A stretch of DNA of 64,000 nucleotides, from NCBI GenBank assembly GCA_937914945.1, contig CALGJF010000008.1, forward strand, positions 3,604-67,603, in the 5' to 3' direction. The translations under genes were made by a program, and so were the position numbers. Below are positions 17,924 through 26,011 of the stretch, in pieces. The notes under the pieces were generated by a model, which saw only the letters and a list, made by a program, of their open reading frames with translations, was not told where the DNA came from and made no database searches. The number at the start of each line of letters is the position of its first letter. The first letter of the stretch is position 1. The stretch comes from an uncultured Bacteroidales bacterium. GTDB taxonomy: Bacteria > Bacteroidota > Bacteroidia > Bacteroidales > Bacteroidaceae.

Positions 17924-17938
17924 GGCTGCCAATATTTT
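17899..17938 (-). terminator. Terminator of the FKBP-FKBP-Lrp operon
   Basis: On the minus strand AATATTGGCAGCC pairs with GGCTTGCCAATATT (one bulge) and is followed by a run of T residues. It lies 22 bp after the Lrp-family stop codon. Confidence 0.75.
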
Positions 17939-17959
17939 CGTGCAGTACCGCCAAGCAGG

Positions 17960-18427
17960 TTACTCCATCGGCAGATTGCGTTTTATGCTGTTATCGAGCA
18001 TTATCATTGTTTCGGTGCTCACAACACCGGGAATATCCTGTATGGAGCCGTTGAGCAACTGCATAAGGTGCTCATTGTCGTGGGCATACATTTTTACAAG
18101 TATCGAGTAGGGGCCGGTGGTATAACAGCACTCGACAACCTCGGGAATATTTTGCAGGCGCTTGACGACGTCTTTATACATGGAACCCTTTTCAAGGCGA
18201 ATACCTATGTACGTGCAGGTTTTGTAACCCAAACGGCGGACATCAATCTCGTAGCTCGAGCCCGATATTATCCCCATATCTATAAGATGCTGCACACGCA
18301 GATGGATTGCAGCACGCGACACGCCGCACAGTTCCGCAACATTACGGAAGGGTATGCGTGCATCTTTTGAAATGATGCTCAATATCTTAACATCAAGGCT
18401 ATCTATTTTACATTCTGTGGTTTTCAT
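17960..18427 (-). CDS. Lrp/AsnC family transcriptional regulator
   Basis: The ATG at 18427 gives 155 aa, the usual Lrp/AsnC length; the only longer option begins with TTG at 18451. An N-terminal winged helix-turn-helix (about residues 8-60: 'LDVKILSIISKDARIPFRN', then VSRAAIHLRVQHL) is followed by a RAM/AsnC effector domain (about 70-145: TYIGIRLEKG, VVECCYTTGPYSILVKM). These regulators form octamers and usually respond to amino acids. It is the last gene after two FKBP isomerase genes and lies upstream of the amidotransferase-dipeptidase gene, which may be a target, given the amino-acid theme. That link is inferred. Confidence 0.9.
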   Translation of the reverse strand: MKTTECKIDSLDVKILSIISKDARIPFRNVAELCGVSRAAIHLRVQHLIDMGIISGSSYEIDVRRLGYKTCTYIGIRLEKGSMYKDVVKRLQNIPEVVECCYTTGPYSILVKMYAHDNEHLMQLLNGSIQDIPGVVSTETMIMLDNSIKRNLPME

Positions 18428-18466
18428 AAGTTTTTCTTTTGTGTCGGCCAAATGATGCCGAACGGT

Positions 18467-19288
18467 TTATTTTACTATATCTACTATCTCCAAATCAAAG
18501 ACAAGCGTGCAGTAGGGCGGTATCACGCCTTCAACCCCCTCGGCTCCATAGGCAAGTTGCCATGGGATATAAATAGTGCAGCGTGTACCAACGGGGAAAA
18601 GACGTAACGCCTCGGAAAAACCGGGAACCACCTCGCTCACGGGGAAGGAGGCAACCTCGTCGCCCGATGTGTCAAACACCTCGCCACTGATGAAGGTTCC
18701 TTTGTATTTGCAATTGACCACATCGGTTGCTGTTGCCACAGCACCGGTTCCCATAACATCCACTTTGTATTGCAAACCGCTGGGGAGGGTTGTTACATTG
18801 GCACGTTTTTTATTGCGTTGCATAAATGTCTCGCTCTTGCCCAAATACTTGTTCCGGTTGCAATAATCGGCAGCAGCACGCATGCTTAATGAGTTCTTAT
18901 CGCCACTGACAGCGGCCACCACGCCTTCGAGAAACAGAGCGGGGTCGAGCCCCTCGGGGCCTGCATTCACAATGTTGCCCGATTTTGCGAGCATATCCAT
19001 GGTGGCGGCTCCAAGGCTGAGGCCGTATGCGTATGCCTTGGATTCCGGGGTAATATCAATGGGGTACGACGCGCGCACGCCTTTAATAAATTCATCAAGC
19101 GTAGCCTCAGTAATGCCCATTTCGTCATAGACCATGGAGGGGAGATGCTTTGCAGCATACATTCCCGCGGCATAGGAGAGGGAGTCGCGCGTGCTTTCCA
19201 AAGCAACGCCTTTATGCGCAACATCGCCTTTGCAGGAAGATAGCAACATAACTGCTATGGTTGCAGCAGACAAAAGAACTCTTTTCAT
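18467..19288 (-). CDS. FKBP-type peptidyl-prolyl cis-trans isomerase, lipoprotein
   Basis: This 273-aa envelope lipoprotein has lipobox LSSC (C19). Residues about 25-150 form the helical FKBP N-terminal dimerisation domain (SYAAGMYAAKHLPS, then KAYAYGLSLGAATMDM). Residues about 170-273 are the FKBP fold, with LPSGLQYKV, NCKYKGTFISGEVFD, a GFSEALRLFPVG strand and the closing PPYCTLVFDLEIVDI. It would catalyse proline isomerisation in folding secreted proteins. The Tyr-to-Cys change in the usual PPYSTLVF-like closing strand is minor. It follows a second FKBP gene by 17 bp and precedes the Lrp gene by 39 bp, in one transcription unit. Confidence 0.9.
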   Translation of the reverse strand: MKRVLLSAATIAVMLLSSCKGDVAHKGVALESTRDSLSYAAGMYAAKHLPSMVYDEMGITEATLDEFIKGVRASYPIDITPESKAYAYGLSLGAATMDMLAKSGNIVNAGPEGLDPALFLEGVVAAVSGDKNSLSMRAAADYCNRNKYLGKSETFMQRNKKRANVTTLPSGLQYKVDVMGTGAVATATDVVNCKYKGTFISGEVFDTSGDEVASFPVSEVVPGFSEALRLFPVGTRCTIYIPWQLAYGAEGVEGVIPPYCTLVFDLEIVDIVK

Positions 19289-19305
19289 AGAGATAAGATA
19301 ATTTA

Positions 19306-19890
19306 TTAAAGCACCTTTATAAGTTCCACCTCAAAGATGAGCGCGCTGTAAGGAGGAATCATTTCACCTGCGCCATTGGCACCATATGCCATCTCCTGAG
19401 GTATAAAAAGACGCCATTTGGCACCCTCTTGCATAAGTTGCAAAGCCTCTACCCAGCCCTTTATAACCTGATTCACACCAAAAACGGCAGGCTCGCCACG
19501 GCGAATAGAACTATCGAACACTGTACCATCGATGAGGGTTCCCTCGTAGTGGCACTGCACGCGGTCGGTGGCAGAGGGTTTCTTGCCTGTACCCTCGGTA
19601 ATAACCTGATACTGCAAACCGCTGGGCAAGGTAACAATGCCTTCTTTTGCCTTATTGGCAGCCAAGAATGCCTCGCCTTCTTCTTTAACCTTGGCATAAG
19701 CCTCCTCGGAGAGTTTACGGAAATGCTCACTCACCACCTGCTGCGCCTCGGCATGTGTGAGGGCTGTCTTTTCGCCACCGAGCACATCTTTTATACCTTT
19801 CACAAAATCATCGATATCAAGAGCATTAACTCCCATTGATAAAAGGTTCTGGCCTATACCCATACCCAATCCATAACTAAATTTATCCAT
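19306..19890 (-). CDS. FKBP-type peptidyl-prolyl cis-trans isomerase (FklB-like)
   Basis: The ATG at 19890 gives 194 aa without a signal peptide. A longer frame reaching 20025 starts inside the promoter region. It has an N-terminal helical dimerisation part (FSYGLGMGIGQNLLSMG, 1-95) and an FKBP domain (about 100-194) with LPSGLQYQVI, QCHYEGTLIDGTVFDSS, NQVIKGWVEALQLMQEG, IPQEMAYGANGAGEMIPP and a LIFEVELIKVL end. All the usual FKBP pocket segments (Y..., FDSS, W, IPP) are present, suggesting an active enzyme. Compared with the next gene it lacks the lipoprotein signal, so the pair may cover cytoplasm and envelope. A good promoter lies upstream at 19990-20022. Confidence 0.9.
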   Translation of the reverse strand: MDKFSYGLGMGIGQNLLSMGVNALDIDDFVKGIKDVLGGEKTALTHAEAQQVVSEHFRKLSEEAYAKVKEEGEAFLAANKAKEGIVTLPSGLQYQVITEGTGKKPSATDRVQCHYEGTLIDGTVFDSSIRRGEPAVFGVNQVIKGWVEALQLMQEGAKWRLFIPQEMAYGANGAGEMIPPYSALIFEVELIKVL

Positions 19891-19989
19891 AGCTTTTAAT
19901 GTTTTATGTTTTTGATTTATAATGTTTATAACTATTTTCCTGTCATTTTGCCATTTGTTCAAAAAGAGACAAAAGCCTTGCATCTGTGG

Positions 19990-20022
19990 CGAAGATACAA
20001 TATAATATTTACATTTTGCAAG
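19990..20022 (-). promoter_or_regulatory. Promoter for the FKBP-FKBP-Lrp operon
   Basis: CTTG (20022-20019), 21-bp spacer, TATCTTCG (19997-19990) followed by C on the minus strand. The leader to the ATG at 19890 would be about 90-95 nt. Confidence 0.45.
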
Positions 20023-20172
20023 CAAATGGAGCTTTTTTTGTCATTTTGCACATTTTTATAATTAGAAAAACCACCACTACAAAATTTCTCATTATAGCAT
20101 TTTGTCATCGTGCAAAAAAGGAATTTTAAGGAACAACACAACCAAGATAGACAACGATTACAGATTGCGCTG

Positions 20173-20323
20173 CTTTGGCTGTCGCCCAAGATAGGCTGCG
20201 CCTCGGGATAAAAAATAAATGAATTTATTTTATTCTCCACTCGGCCACTACTTTGGCTGTCGCCCAAGATAGGCTGCGCCTCGGGATAAAAAATAAATGA
20301 ATTTATTTTATTCTCCACTCGGC
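20173..20323. repeat. Two tandem copies of a 73-bp extragenic repeat
   Basis: Copy 1 (20173-20245) and copy 2 (20251-20323) appear identical and are separated by 5 bp, giving a 78-bp period. Each begins CTTTGGCTGTCGCCCAAGAT, has a GC-rich middle (GGCTGCGCCTCGGGAT) and ends with an A/T inverted repeat (AAAATAAAT-GA-ATTTATTTT) and TTCTCCACTCGGC. The unit resembles short intergenic repeats I have seen in other Bacteroidales. The remaining bases between 20026 and 20172 are AT-rich with no gene. Confidence 0.85.
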
Positions 20324-20329
20324 TTGCAC

Positions 20330-20337
20330 TATCTTTG
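20330..20337 (+). promoter_or_regulatory. -7 element for the small membrane protein/porW/porX operon
   Basis: TATCTTTG is an exact -7 match 26 bp before the ATG at 20364. The -33 position falls at the A/T end of the second repeat copy (TTTA), so the repeat would form part of the promoter. Confidence 0.5.
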
Positions 20338-20363
20338 TAAACTAAATAATATATTTTAGAGAT

Positions 20364-20741
20364 ATGAGCGAGACTTTTGTACTTATTGGCATATTTGTTT
20401 TTATCTTCGGCGGGTTTTTCCTGCTGAACAAATTCTATCGCAACAGGCTTGTTGCCGATGAGCATCACGACCACAGCGGCGAGGATGGCGTGTGCTGCGG
20501 CAGACATAGCAACTGTGCCAAAGGGCTCGACAAACGAGAACTTTACTTCGACGATGAGGAACTTGATGCGTACAAAGGACGCAAAAGCGACGAATACACC
20601 GAGGAGGAGATTGAGGAGTTCCGCAATGTGCTCTACACCATGAAGAGCGAGGAGGTTGAGGAGTGGGCAAGCTGCCTGCAAACACGCGAAATTGAGATTC
20701 CTCAAGTGATAAAAGACGAAATACTGCTGATGTTGCAATAA
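20364..20741 (+). CDS. Small membrane-anchored protein of unknown function
   Basis: This 125-aa product is not recognised. Residues 5-23 (VLIGIFVFIFGGFFLLN) form one transmembrane helix. A short His/Cys-rich linker follows (ADEHHDHSGEDGVCCGRHS, about 31-49), which could bind a metal. The C-terminal part is acidic and helical (EEEIEEFRNVLYTMKSEEVE) and probably cytoplasmic. It is the first gene of the plus-strand operon leading into the porW- and porX-like genes, 45 bp ahead of the former, so a role in envelope or secretion is possible but unproven. Confidence 0.75.
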   Translation: MSETFVLIGIFVFIFGGFFLLNKFYRNRLVADEHHDHSGEDGVCCGRHSNCAKGLDKRELYFDDEELDAYKGRKSDEYTEEEIEEFRNVLYTMKSEEVEEWASCLQTREIEIPQVIKDEILLMLQ

Positions 20742-20786
20742 TTTACGACATTTTCAGTTATTATAATTATATTAATATCAGGATAA

Positions 20787-23681
20787 GTGAAATTGGGAAA
20801 ACACATACACACGTTGCCGCTGCTACTGCTTGCATTGGCGTTTTTGTGCGCCTGTTCGAGCAGAAAGAACAACACGGCTAAAACACGTATGTACCACTCT
20901 TTCTTTGCAAGGTACAACACCTTCTACAATGGCGAAGTATCATTCAAAGAGAGTAAAAAAATGCAAATCAACGGACACAAAGACAACTATCTGGAACAAC
21001 TGCCGTTGATGGTAAACAGCAACACCTCGACCAACAAAATTGGCTCACAGGGATTTGATCGCGCAATAGAAAAATCGCAAAAGGCTATAAAGAACCACTC
21101 AATAAAAAGAAAACCCAAGAAACCTACGGGCAAGAAATTGAGCGAAAAGCAGAAACGCTTCTATGCTCAAAAAGAGTTCAACCCTTTCCTATGGCGAGCC
21201 TGGTTCATGATGGCCGATTCTTATTTTGCCAAAGGCGAATTTACCGAGGCCGCAAGCACATACATATACATAAGCCGCCTATACGAGCATGACCCCAAAA
21301 TAGTGGCAAAAGCACGCATAGGGCTTGTCAGATGTTACAATGAACTCGATTGGCTATATGAGAGCGAGGACCTGCTAAACCGTACAAAGCGCGACAGCCT
21401 GCCCACCTCGCTGGAGAAGGAGTATGCCCATGCAAAAGCAGGACTGCTGCTGAAACAGAAGCGCAACAGCGAGGCTGCCGAGCAGATGAAAAAGGCTGTC
21501 AAACGCAAAGATACCGAGAAACTCGACAAAGCACGCGAATATTACCTCATGGGGCAACTATACAAAACAATAGGCAACAACAAGGAGGCATTCAGATACT
21601 TTGGCAAAACAATATCGCAAAACCCGCCATACGAGCTTGAATTCAATGCACGCATAAGGCAGACAGAGTGCCTCACCAACCAGAGCAAAAAGGGAATACT
21701 GCGTAAACTCAATAAAATGGCACGCAGTTCCAAGAACAAGAGCTATCTGTCGCAAATATACTACGCCATAGGAAATGTGCATTTGAACGACAAGGACACC
21801 ACCGAGGCTGTAAAGGCCTATGAGAAGGGATTGACCGAGGGCGATGGCACGGGCTATGGCAGTGGCATGCTGAACCTTTCTCTCGGAAAGATTTACTGGG
21901 AACAAGAGAAATTCACAAAAGCAAAAACGAATTATGAGAAGGCAAAGCAGTTGCTGGGAGAAGACACCCCCGAAAAGGAAGAGATTGCTTTCAGAGACAA
22001 CGTACTGCAAGAGCTATTGCAATATGCCGAGGTAATTGAGGAGAAGGATGAACTGCTCTATTGGGCCACTTTGCCACAGGAGCAACTGCTCAAAATAATA
22101 GACGAGCGAATAAAAGAGGCCAAGGAGAAAGAGAAATTGCAAAAGAAAAAAGAGAGAAAAGAGAAGAGGGAGAGCGCTGCCGACAACCTTGCAAACGCAA
22201 GCACGGCAGCCGAAACAACAGCTACCACACCCGAGGATGCCGGCAAGTGGTATTTTTACAACCCGTCGATTGTATCACGAGGAATACGCACTTTTGCAAA
22301 AACATGGAACAATAGGGAATTAAAGGATTTTTGGCGTTTGAGCAACGGCGTTGTTTTCAGCACCGATAGCGATAGCATCGCCAATGAAAGCGCAGCAGAC
22401 AGCATACCCGCCGACAGCATAAACAGCGCAGCCATACCGGCCGACAGCATAGCCGACAACATGGAGGCGACAGATGCCGTGGAGCCCGATTCATTGCCCA
22501 CCGACCCCACAACACGTGAATACTATTTGAGCCGAATACCCGATACCGAGGAGAAGAAACAGGCGGCACACGATGCACTGCGCGATGCTCTTTACGAAGC
22601 AGGCATTGTGTTCAAGGACAAAGCTGGCGACAAAAAGATGACACTCAAAAACTTGGAGAAGGTAGCAAACAACTATCCAGAGTTTGAGAAGATGCCCGAC
22701 ACCTATTACCATCTGTTCCTTGCATGCTCGCGCTGGAACGAACCCGAGAAGGCCGATTACTACAAAGCCTTGCTAATGGAACAGTTCCCCGATAATGAAC
22801 TGACCGCACGCATACAGCAGCCTACGTTCTTTGAGAGCGCGGCTACAAGAAAGCACAATGAGGACTCCATATATGTAAAGGCGTATGCACACTACCGCAA
22901 CATGGAGTATAGTGCGGTGGAGAATGAAAACAGCGTGGCAAAGGAGCGTTATCCGCAGGGCAACCACCGGGCACGTTTCCTCTTCATCGATGCCATGGCA
23001 AAACTATACAGCGGCAAGCAAGACGAGGCCATGGAGTCGCTGAAAGAGTTAGTGGAGAATCACAGCGCCGACAGTATAAGCCGAATTGGAGGAGAGATAA
23101 GCACCGGTGTGGAGCAGGGACGCCTGTTGCGTAGCGGAATATCGTTGTCCATCTGGGACCGCAAGAGCGATGGCACCATAAAAGGAGATATGGATAGTGT
23201 GCCCACATTCAGCAACGAGCGCAACGAGCCATATTACTTTGTGCTTGCATTCCCCAAAGATTCGCTCGACGAGAAACGTCTACTGTTCGAGATGGCACGC
23301 TACAATTTCTCGCGCTACATGGTACGCAACTTCACCATGGAGTTCCAGGAATTGGCTCAAATAACCATGTTCCAGGTTAAGGAGTTCCTTAACTATGACG
23401 AGGCCTTTGTATATCGCAAACGCCTGTATGAAAATGGTGAAATGGCAAAAATTCTGGAAGGTATCAACGCATATATCATATCAAAATCGAATCTCGATTT
23501 GTTACTACAATATTATAGCTTTGCCGATTATGAACGCTTCTACGAGGATACTCTGATGAATATCCCCGAGCCGGAGATTGATGGTTACACCCTTGACGAG
23601 CCTGATTACGGCGATGATGAAGAGAAGAGTGAAGGCGAAGAGAACAATGAGAGCGAAGAGAATAACGAAGAAGCGATCTGA
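20787..23681 (+). CDS. porW: PorW/SprE-like TPR lipoprotein of the type IX secretion system
   Basis: This 964-aa lipoprotein starts with GTG at 20787; the lipobox Cys is in LCACSS (about C23). The N-terminal MYHSFFARYNTFYNGEVSF matches the opening of the SprE/PorW family. Tetratricopeptide-like helix pairs follow over about 110-430 (PFLWRAWFMMADSYFAKGEF, AREYYLMGQLYKTIGNN, SQIYYAIGNVHLND). A charged linker (435-480), a Ser/Asp/Ala-rich stretch around 525-565 and a second TPR-like region (about 590-900) lead to a very acidic Glu/Asn tail. In the family PorW is an outer-membrane lipoprotein that interacts with PorN in the T9SS. The next gene is porX-like, 5 bp away. Confidence 0.82.
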   Translation: MKLGKHIHTLPLLLLALAFLCACSSRKNNTAKTRMYHSFFARYNTFYNGEVSFKESKKMQINGHKDNYLEQLPLMVNSNTSTNKIGSQGFDRAIEKSQKAIKNHSIKRKPKKPTGKKLSEKQKRFYAQKEFNPFLWRAWFMMADSYFAKGEFTEAASTYIYISRLYEHDPKIVAKARIGLVRCYNELDWLYESEDLLNRTKRDSLPTSLEKEYAHAKAGLLLKQKRNSEAAEQMKKAVKRKDTEKLDKAREYYLMGQLYKTIGNNKEAFRYFGKTISQNPPYELEFNARIRQTECLTNQSKKGILRKLNKMARSSKNKSYLSQIYYAIGNVHLNDKDTTEAVKAYEKGLTEGDGTGYGSGMLNLSLGKIYWEQEKFTKAKTNYEKAKQLLGEDTPEKEEIAFRDNVLQELLQYAEVIEEKDELLYWATLPQEQLLKIIDERIKEAKEKEKLQKKKERKEKRESAADNLANASTAAETTATTPEDAGKWYFYNPSIVSRGIRTFAKTWNNRELKDFWRLSNGVVFSTDSDSIANESAADSIPADSINSAAIPADSIADNMEATDAVEPDSLPTDPTTREYYLSRIPDTEEKKQAAHDALRDALYEAGIVFKDKAGDKKMTLKNLEKVANNYPEFEKMPDTYYHLFLACSRWNEPEKADYYKALLMEQFPDNELTARIQQPTFFESAATRKHNEDSIYVKAYAHYRNMEYSAVENENSVAKERYPQGNHRARFLFIDAMAKLYSGKQDEAMESLKELVENHSADSISRIGGEISTGVEQGRLLRSGISLSIWDRKSDGTIKGDMDSVPTFSNERNEPYYFVLAFPKDSLDEKRLLFEMARYNFSRYMVRNFTMEFQELAQITMFQVKEFLNYDEAFVYRKRLYENGEMAKILEGINAYIISKSNLDLLLQYYSFADYERFYEDTLMNIPEPEIDGYTLDEPDYGDDEEKSEGEENNESEENNEEAI

Positions 23682-23686
23682 CAATT

Positions 23687-25237
23687 ATGGCATATAAACT
23701 TTTATGGGCCGATGATGAAATTGAGTTATTGAGTGCCCACATTATATTTTTACAATCAAAAGATTATGAGGTGGTGAAGGTTACCAACGGCCCCGATGCA
23801 ATAGATGCATGCAAGCGAGAGGCATTCGACCTGATTCTCCTCGATGAAAACATGCCCGGCCTCACCGGGTTGGAGACTCTGTTGAAGATTAAGGAGATAA
23901 CCCCTACCACCCCTGTTGTGATGGTTACCAAGAGCGAGGAGGAGGATATTATGGAGCAGGCTATCGGCTCAAAAATTGCCGATTATCTGATAAAACCCGT
24001 AAACCCAAGCCAGATTCTGCTTACCTTGAAAAAAAACATCCACAAAAAGGAGATTGTTGCCGAGAAGGCCAACAGCGCATATCAACAAAACTTCGGCAAG
24101 CTGGCTATGCAGATAAGCGATGCATGCTCCATAGAGGATTGGAAAGAGGTATATAAAAAAATCGTCTATTGGGAATTGGAGCTTGAGAACGCCGATAACC
24201 AGATGCACGAGATGTTAAAGGCACAGAAAGAGGAGGCCAATAATATGTTTGGCCGATTTGTAAAGAAAAACTACATGGAGTGGATGCGTGCAAACCGCAA
24301 TGAACGCCCCATGATGAGCCACGACCTTTTCAGGGAGCGTATCTTCCCGTTGCTGGACAATAAGGAGAAGATTTTCTTTATAATCATAGATAACTTCAGA
24401 TATGACCAGTGGCGTGTGCTTGCCAATGAGATAGGCAGCGATTTTAACATAGAGGAGGAGCTATACACAAGCATCCTGCCAACGGCTACACAATATGCAC
24501 GCAATGCTATATTTTCGGGGCTGATGCCCTCGCAGATAAAAGAGATGTTCCCCGCACTATGGGTTGATGAAGAGGAAGATGAGGGCAAGAACTTGAACGA
24601 GGAGGCTTTGATTGAGACACAAATTACCCGCTATCGTCGCAAGGATACATTCTCTTACAACAAGGTTGTTACATCGGCTGCAGCAGAGAAGTATCTCGAT
24701 TCACTGCACAATCTGTCGAAAAACGATATCAACGTGCTTGTAATAAACTTTATCGATATGCTGTCGCATGCACGCACTGAATCGTTAATGGTACGCGAGC
24801 TTGCATCGGACGAGGCTGCATACCGTTCCATCACCCTATCGTGGATAAGACACTCGGCAATAAAGAAACTGTTCAACGAGCTTGCAAAAAACGGATACAC
24901 GGTTGTAATTACAACCGACCATGGTAGCATTCAGGTAGATAATCCCACAAAGGTTATTGGCGACAAGAACACCAACACCAACCTGCGTTACAAGCTTGGG
25001 AAAGCACTCAACTACAACGGCAAAGAGGTTTTTGAGATTAAGGAACCGGCAAAGGCATTCCTCCCGCAACCCAATGTGAGCACAAGTTACATATTTGCAA
25101 CCGGAGACAAATTCTTTGCCTACCCCAACAACTACAACTACTATGTGCAGTACTACAAAGGCACGTTCCAGCATGGTGGAATATCGCTCGAGGAGATGCT
25201 TGTGCCAATTATTAAATTAAAACCGAAAGGCAAATAA
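23687..25237 (+). CDS. porX: PorX-like response regulator with PglZ domain
   Basis: This 516-aa protein has an N-terminal receiver domain (1-120) with acidic pocket D9/D10, phospho-acceptor D53 in LILLDENMPG, T82 in VVMVTKS, and the K in YLIKP. A helical linker (125-210) joins it to a PglZ-type phosphatase/phosphodiesterase domain (about 215-516) with FIIIDNFRYDQW, a Thr in LPTATQYARNAIFSG, and VVITTDHGSIQ as metal-site motifs. PorX with its sensor PorY controls T9SS gene expression and binds PorL; its PglZ domain has been reported to cleave oligonucleotides. Adjacency to the porW-like gene and T9SS cargo in this window support the assignment. No DNA-binding domain is present. Confidence 0.9.
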   Translation: MAYKLLWADDEIELLSAHIIFLQSKDYEVVKVTNGPDAIDACKREAFDLILLDENMPGLTGLETLLKIKEITPTTPVVMVTKSEEEDIMEQAIGSKIADYLIKPVNPSQILLTLKKNIHKKEIVAEKANSAYQQNFGKLAMQISDACSIEDWKEVYKKIVYWELELENADNQMHEMLKAQKEEANNMFGRFVKKNYMEWMRANRNERPMMSHDLFRERIFPLLDNKEKIFFIIIDNFRYDQWRVLANEIGSDFNIEEELYTSILPTATQYARNAIFSGLMPSQIKEMFPALWVDEEEDEGKNLNEEALIETQITRYRRKDTFSYNKVVTSAAAEKYLDSLHNLSKNDINVLVINFIDMLSHARTESLMVRELASDEAAYRSITLSWIRHSAIKKLFNELAKNGYTVVITTDHGSIQVDNPTKVIGDKNTNTNLRYKLGKALNYNGKEVFEIKEPAKAFLPQPNVSTSYIFATGDKFFAYPNNYNYYVQYYKGTFQHGGISLEEMLVPIIKLKPKGK

Positions 25238-25239
25238 AT

Positions 25240-25674
25240 ATGAGCAAGAATTGCATAATAAGAATAGAGAGGATTGAGGATTATCCTGCCGCAGCACAAA
25301 AATTCATTGCAGCTATGGAGGGGCGACGCATTTTTGCCTTCTACGGCGGCATGGGCGCTGGCAAGACCACTTTCATAAAGAGCATTTGCGAGGAGATGGG
25401 GGTAGAGGATTGTATAAACTCTCCCACATTTGCCATAGTAAACGAGTACGAGGGCGGCAAGCAGGAGACTATCTTCCATTTTGATTTTTACAGAATAAAA
25501 TCAATAGCCGAGGTTTATAATATGGGCTACGAGGAGTATCTATACAGCGATGCCTACTGTTTCATTGAGTGGCCCGAACTTATTGAAGAGTTATTGCCCG
25601 AAGAGGCGGTAAAAGTGGAGATAAACGAAGAGGCCGACGGAACACGTACAATAACTATTGAAAAGAAGGATTAA
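25240..25674 (+). CDS. tsaE: tRNA threonylcarbamoyladenosine biosynthesis ATPase TsaE
   Basis: This 144-aa P-loop protein carries Walker A GGMGAGKTT (36-44), the family motif INSPTFAIVNEYEGG and a FHFDFYRIKS Walker B-like strand. With TsaB, TsaC and TsaD it makes the t6A37 modification on ANN-decoding tRNAs. The gene starts 2 bp after the porX-like stop and is followed 18 bp later by a small gene, so it is co-transcribed with T9SS genes. The length is normal. Confidence 0.93.
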   Translation: MSKNCIIRIERIEDYPAAAQKFIAAMEGRRIFAFYGGMGAGKTTFIKSICEEMGVEDCINSPTFAIVNEYEGGKQETIFHFDFYRIKSIAEVYNMGYEEYLYSDAYCFIEWPELIEELLPEEAVKVEINEEADGTRTITIEKKD

Positions 25675-25692
25675 CACACTAATATAACGGAA

Positions 25693-26010
25693 ATGAAGAT
25701 AAACGCAAACGCATCGGGTACAAGAACCATAGAGGTAACCGAAGAACAATTGCAGATTATTAGAAAATTCTCGTTGCTCGACCGCATAACAAACAGTATG
25801 GGCAAGGTTGACGAAGATTCACTTGGAAAACTACGCCTGACGGTGCGCGCACTTATAGCATCGCAACAGATGGATGCCAAGGAGCTGCTTGACTTGTGTA
25901 CGGTATTGTACGACGAGAATATGAAAGCCCTGGGCCTTTCGAACCTGATGGCATGCTACAACAGCTGGTTGCAAAAACAGGATACAGAACAACCCGCAGA
26001 ACAGGAGTGA
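25693..26010 (+). CDS. Small conserved-looking protein of unknown function
   Basis: This 105-aa soluble protein is not recognised. It is largely helical and charged (EEQLQIIRKFSLLDRITN, then LRLTVRALIASQQMDAKE), without signal peptide, Cys pairs or catalytic motif. The C terminus is short and acidic (TEQPAEQE). The gene is packed between tsaE (18 bp) and ygiQ (1 bp), and its codon use matches its neighbours, so it is very likely a real gene. Confidence 0.7.
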   Translation: MKINANASGTRTIEVTEEQLQIIRKFSLLDRITNSMGKVDEDSLGKLRLTVRALIASQQMDAKELLDLCTVLYDENMKALGLSNLMACYNSWLQKQDTEQPAEQE

Positions 26011-26011
26011 A

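Noticed and set aside
20173..20323. CRISPR array
   Set aside because: Only two units of 73 bp with a 5-bp gap; no spacers of uniform length and no cas genes.
19959..20738. 259-aa minus-strand ORF with an internal amino-acid repeat
   Set aside because: The repeat is the translation of the tandem 73-bp extragenic repeat; the rest lies antisense to the small membrane protein gene and in the FKBP promoter region.
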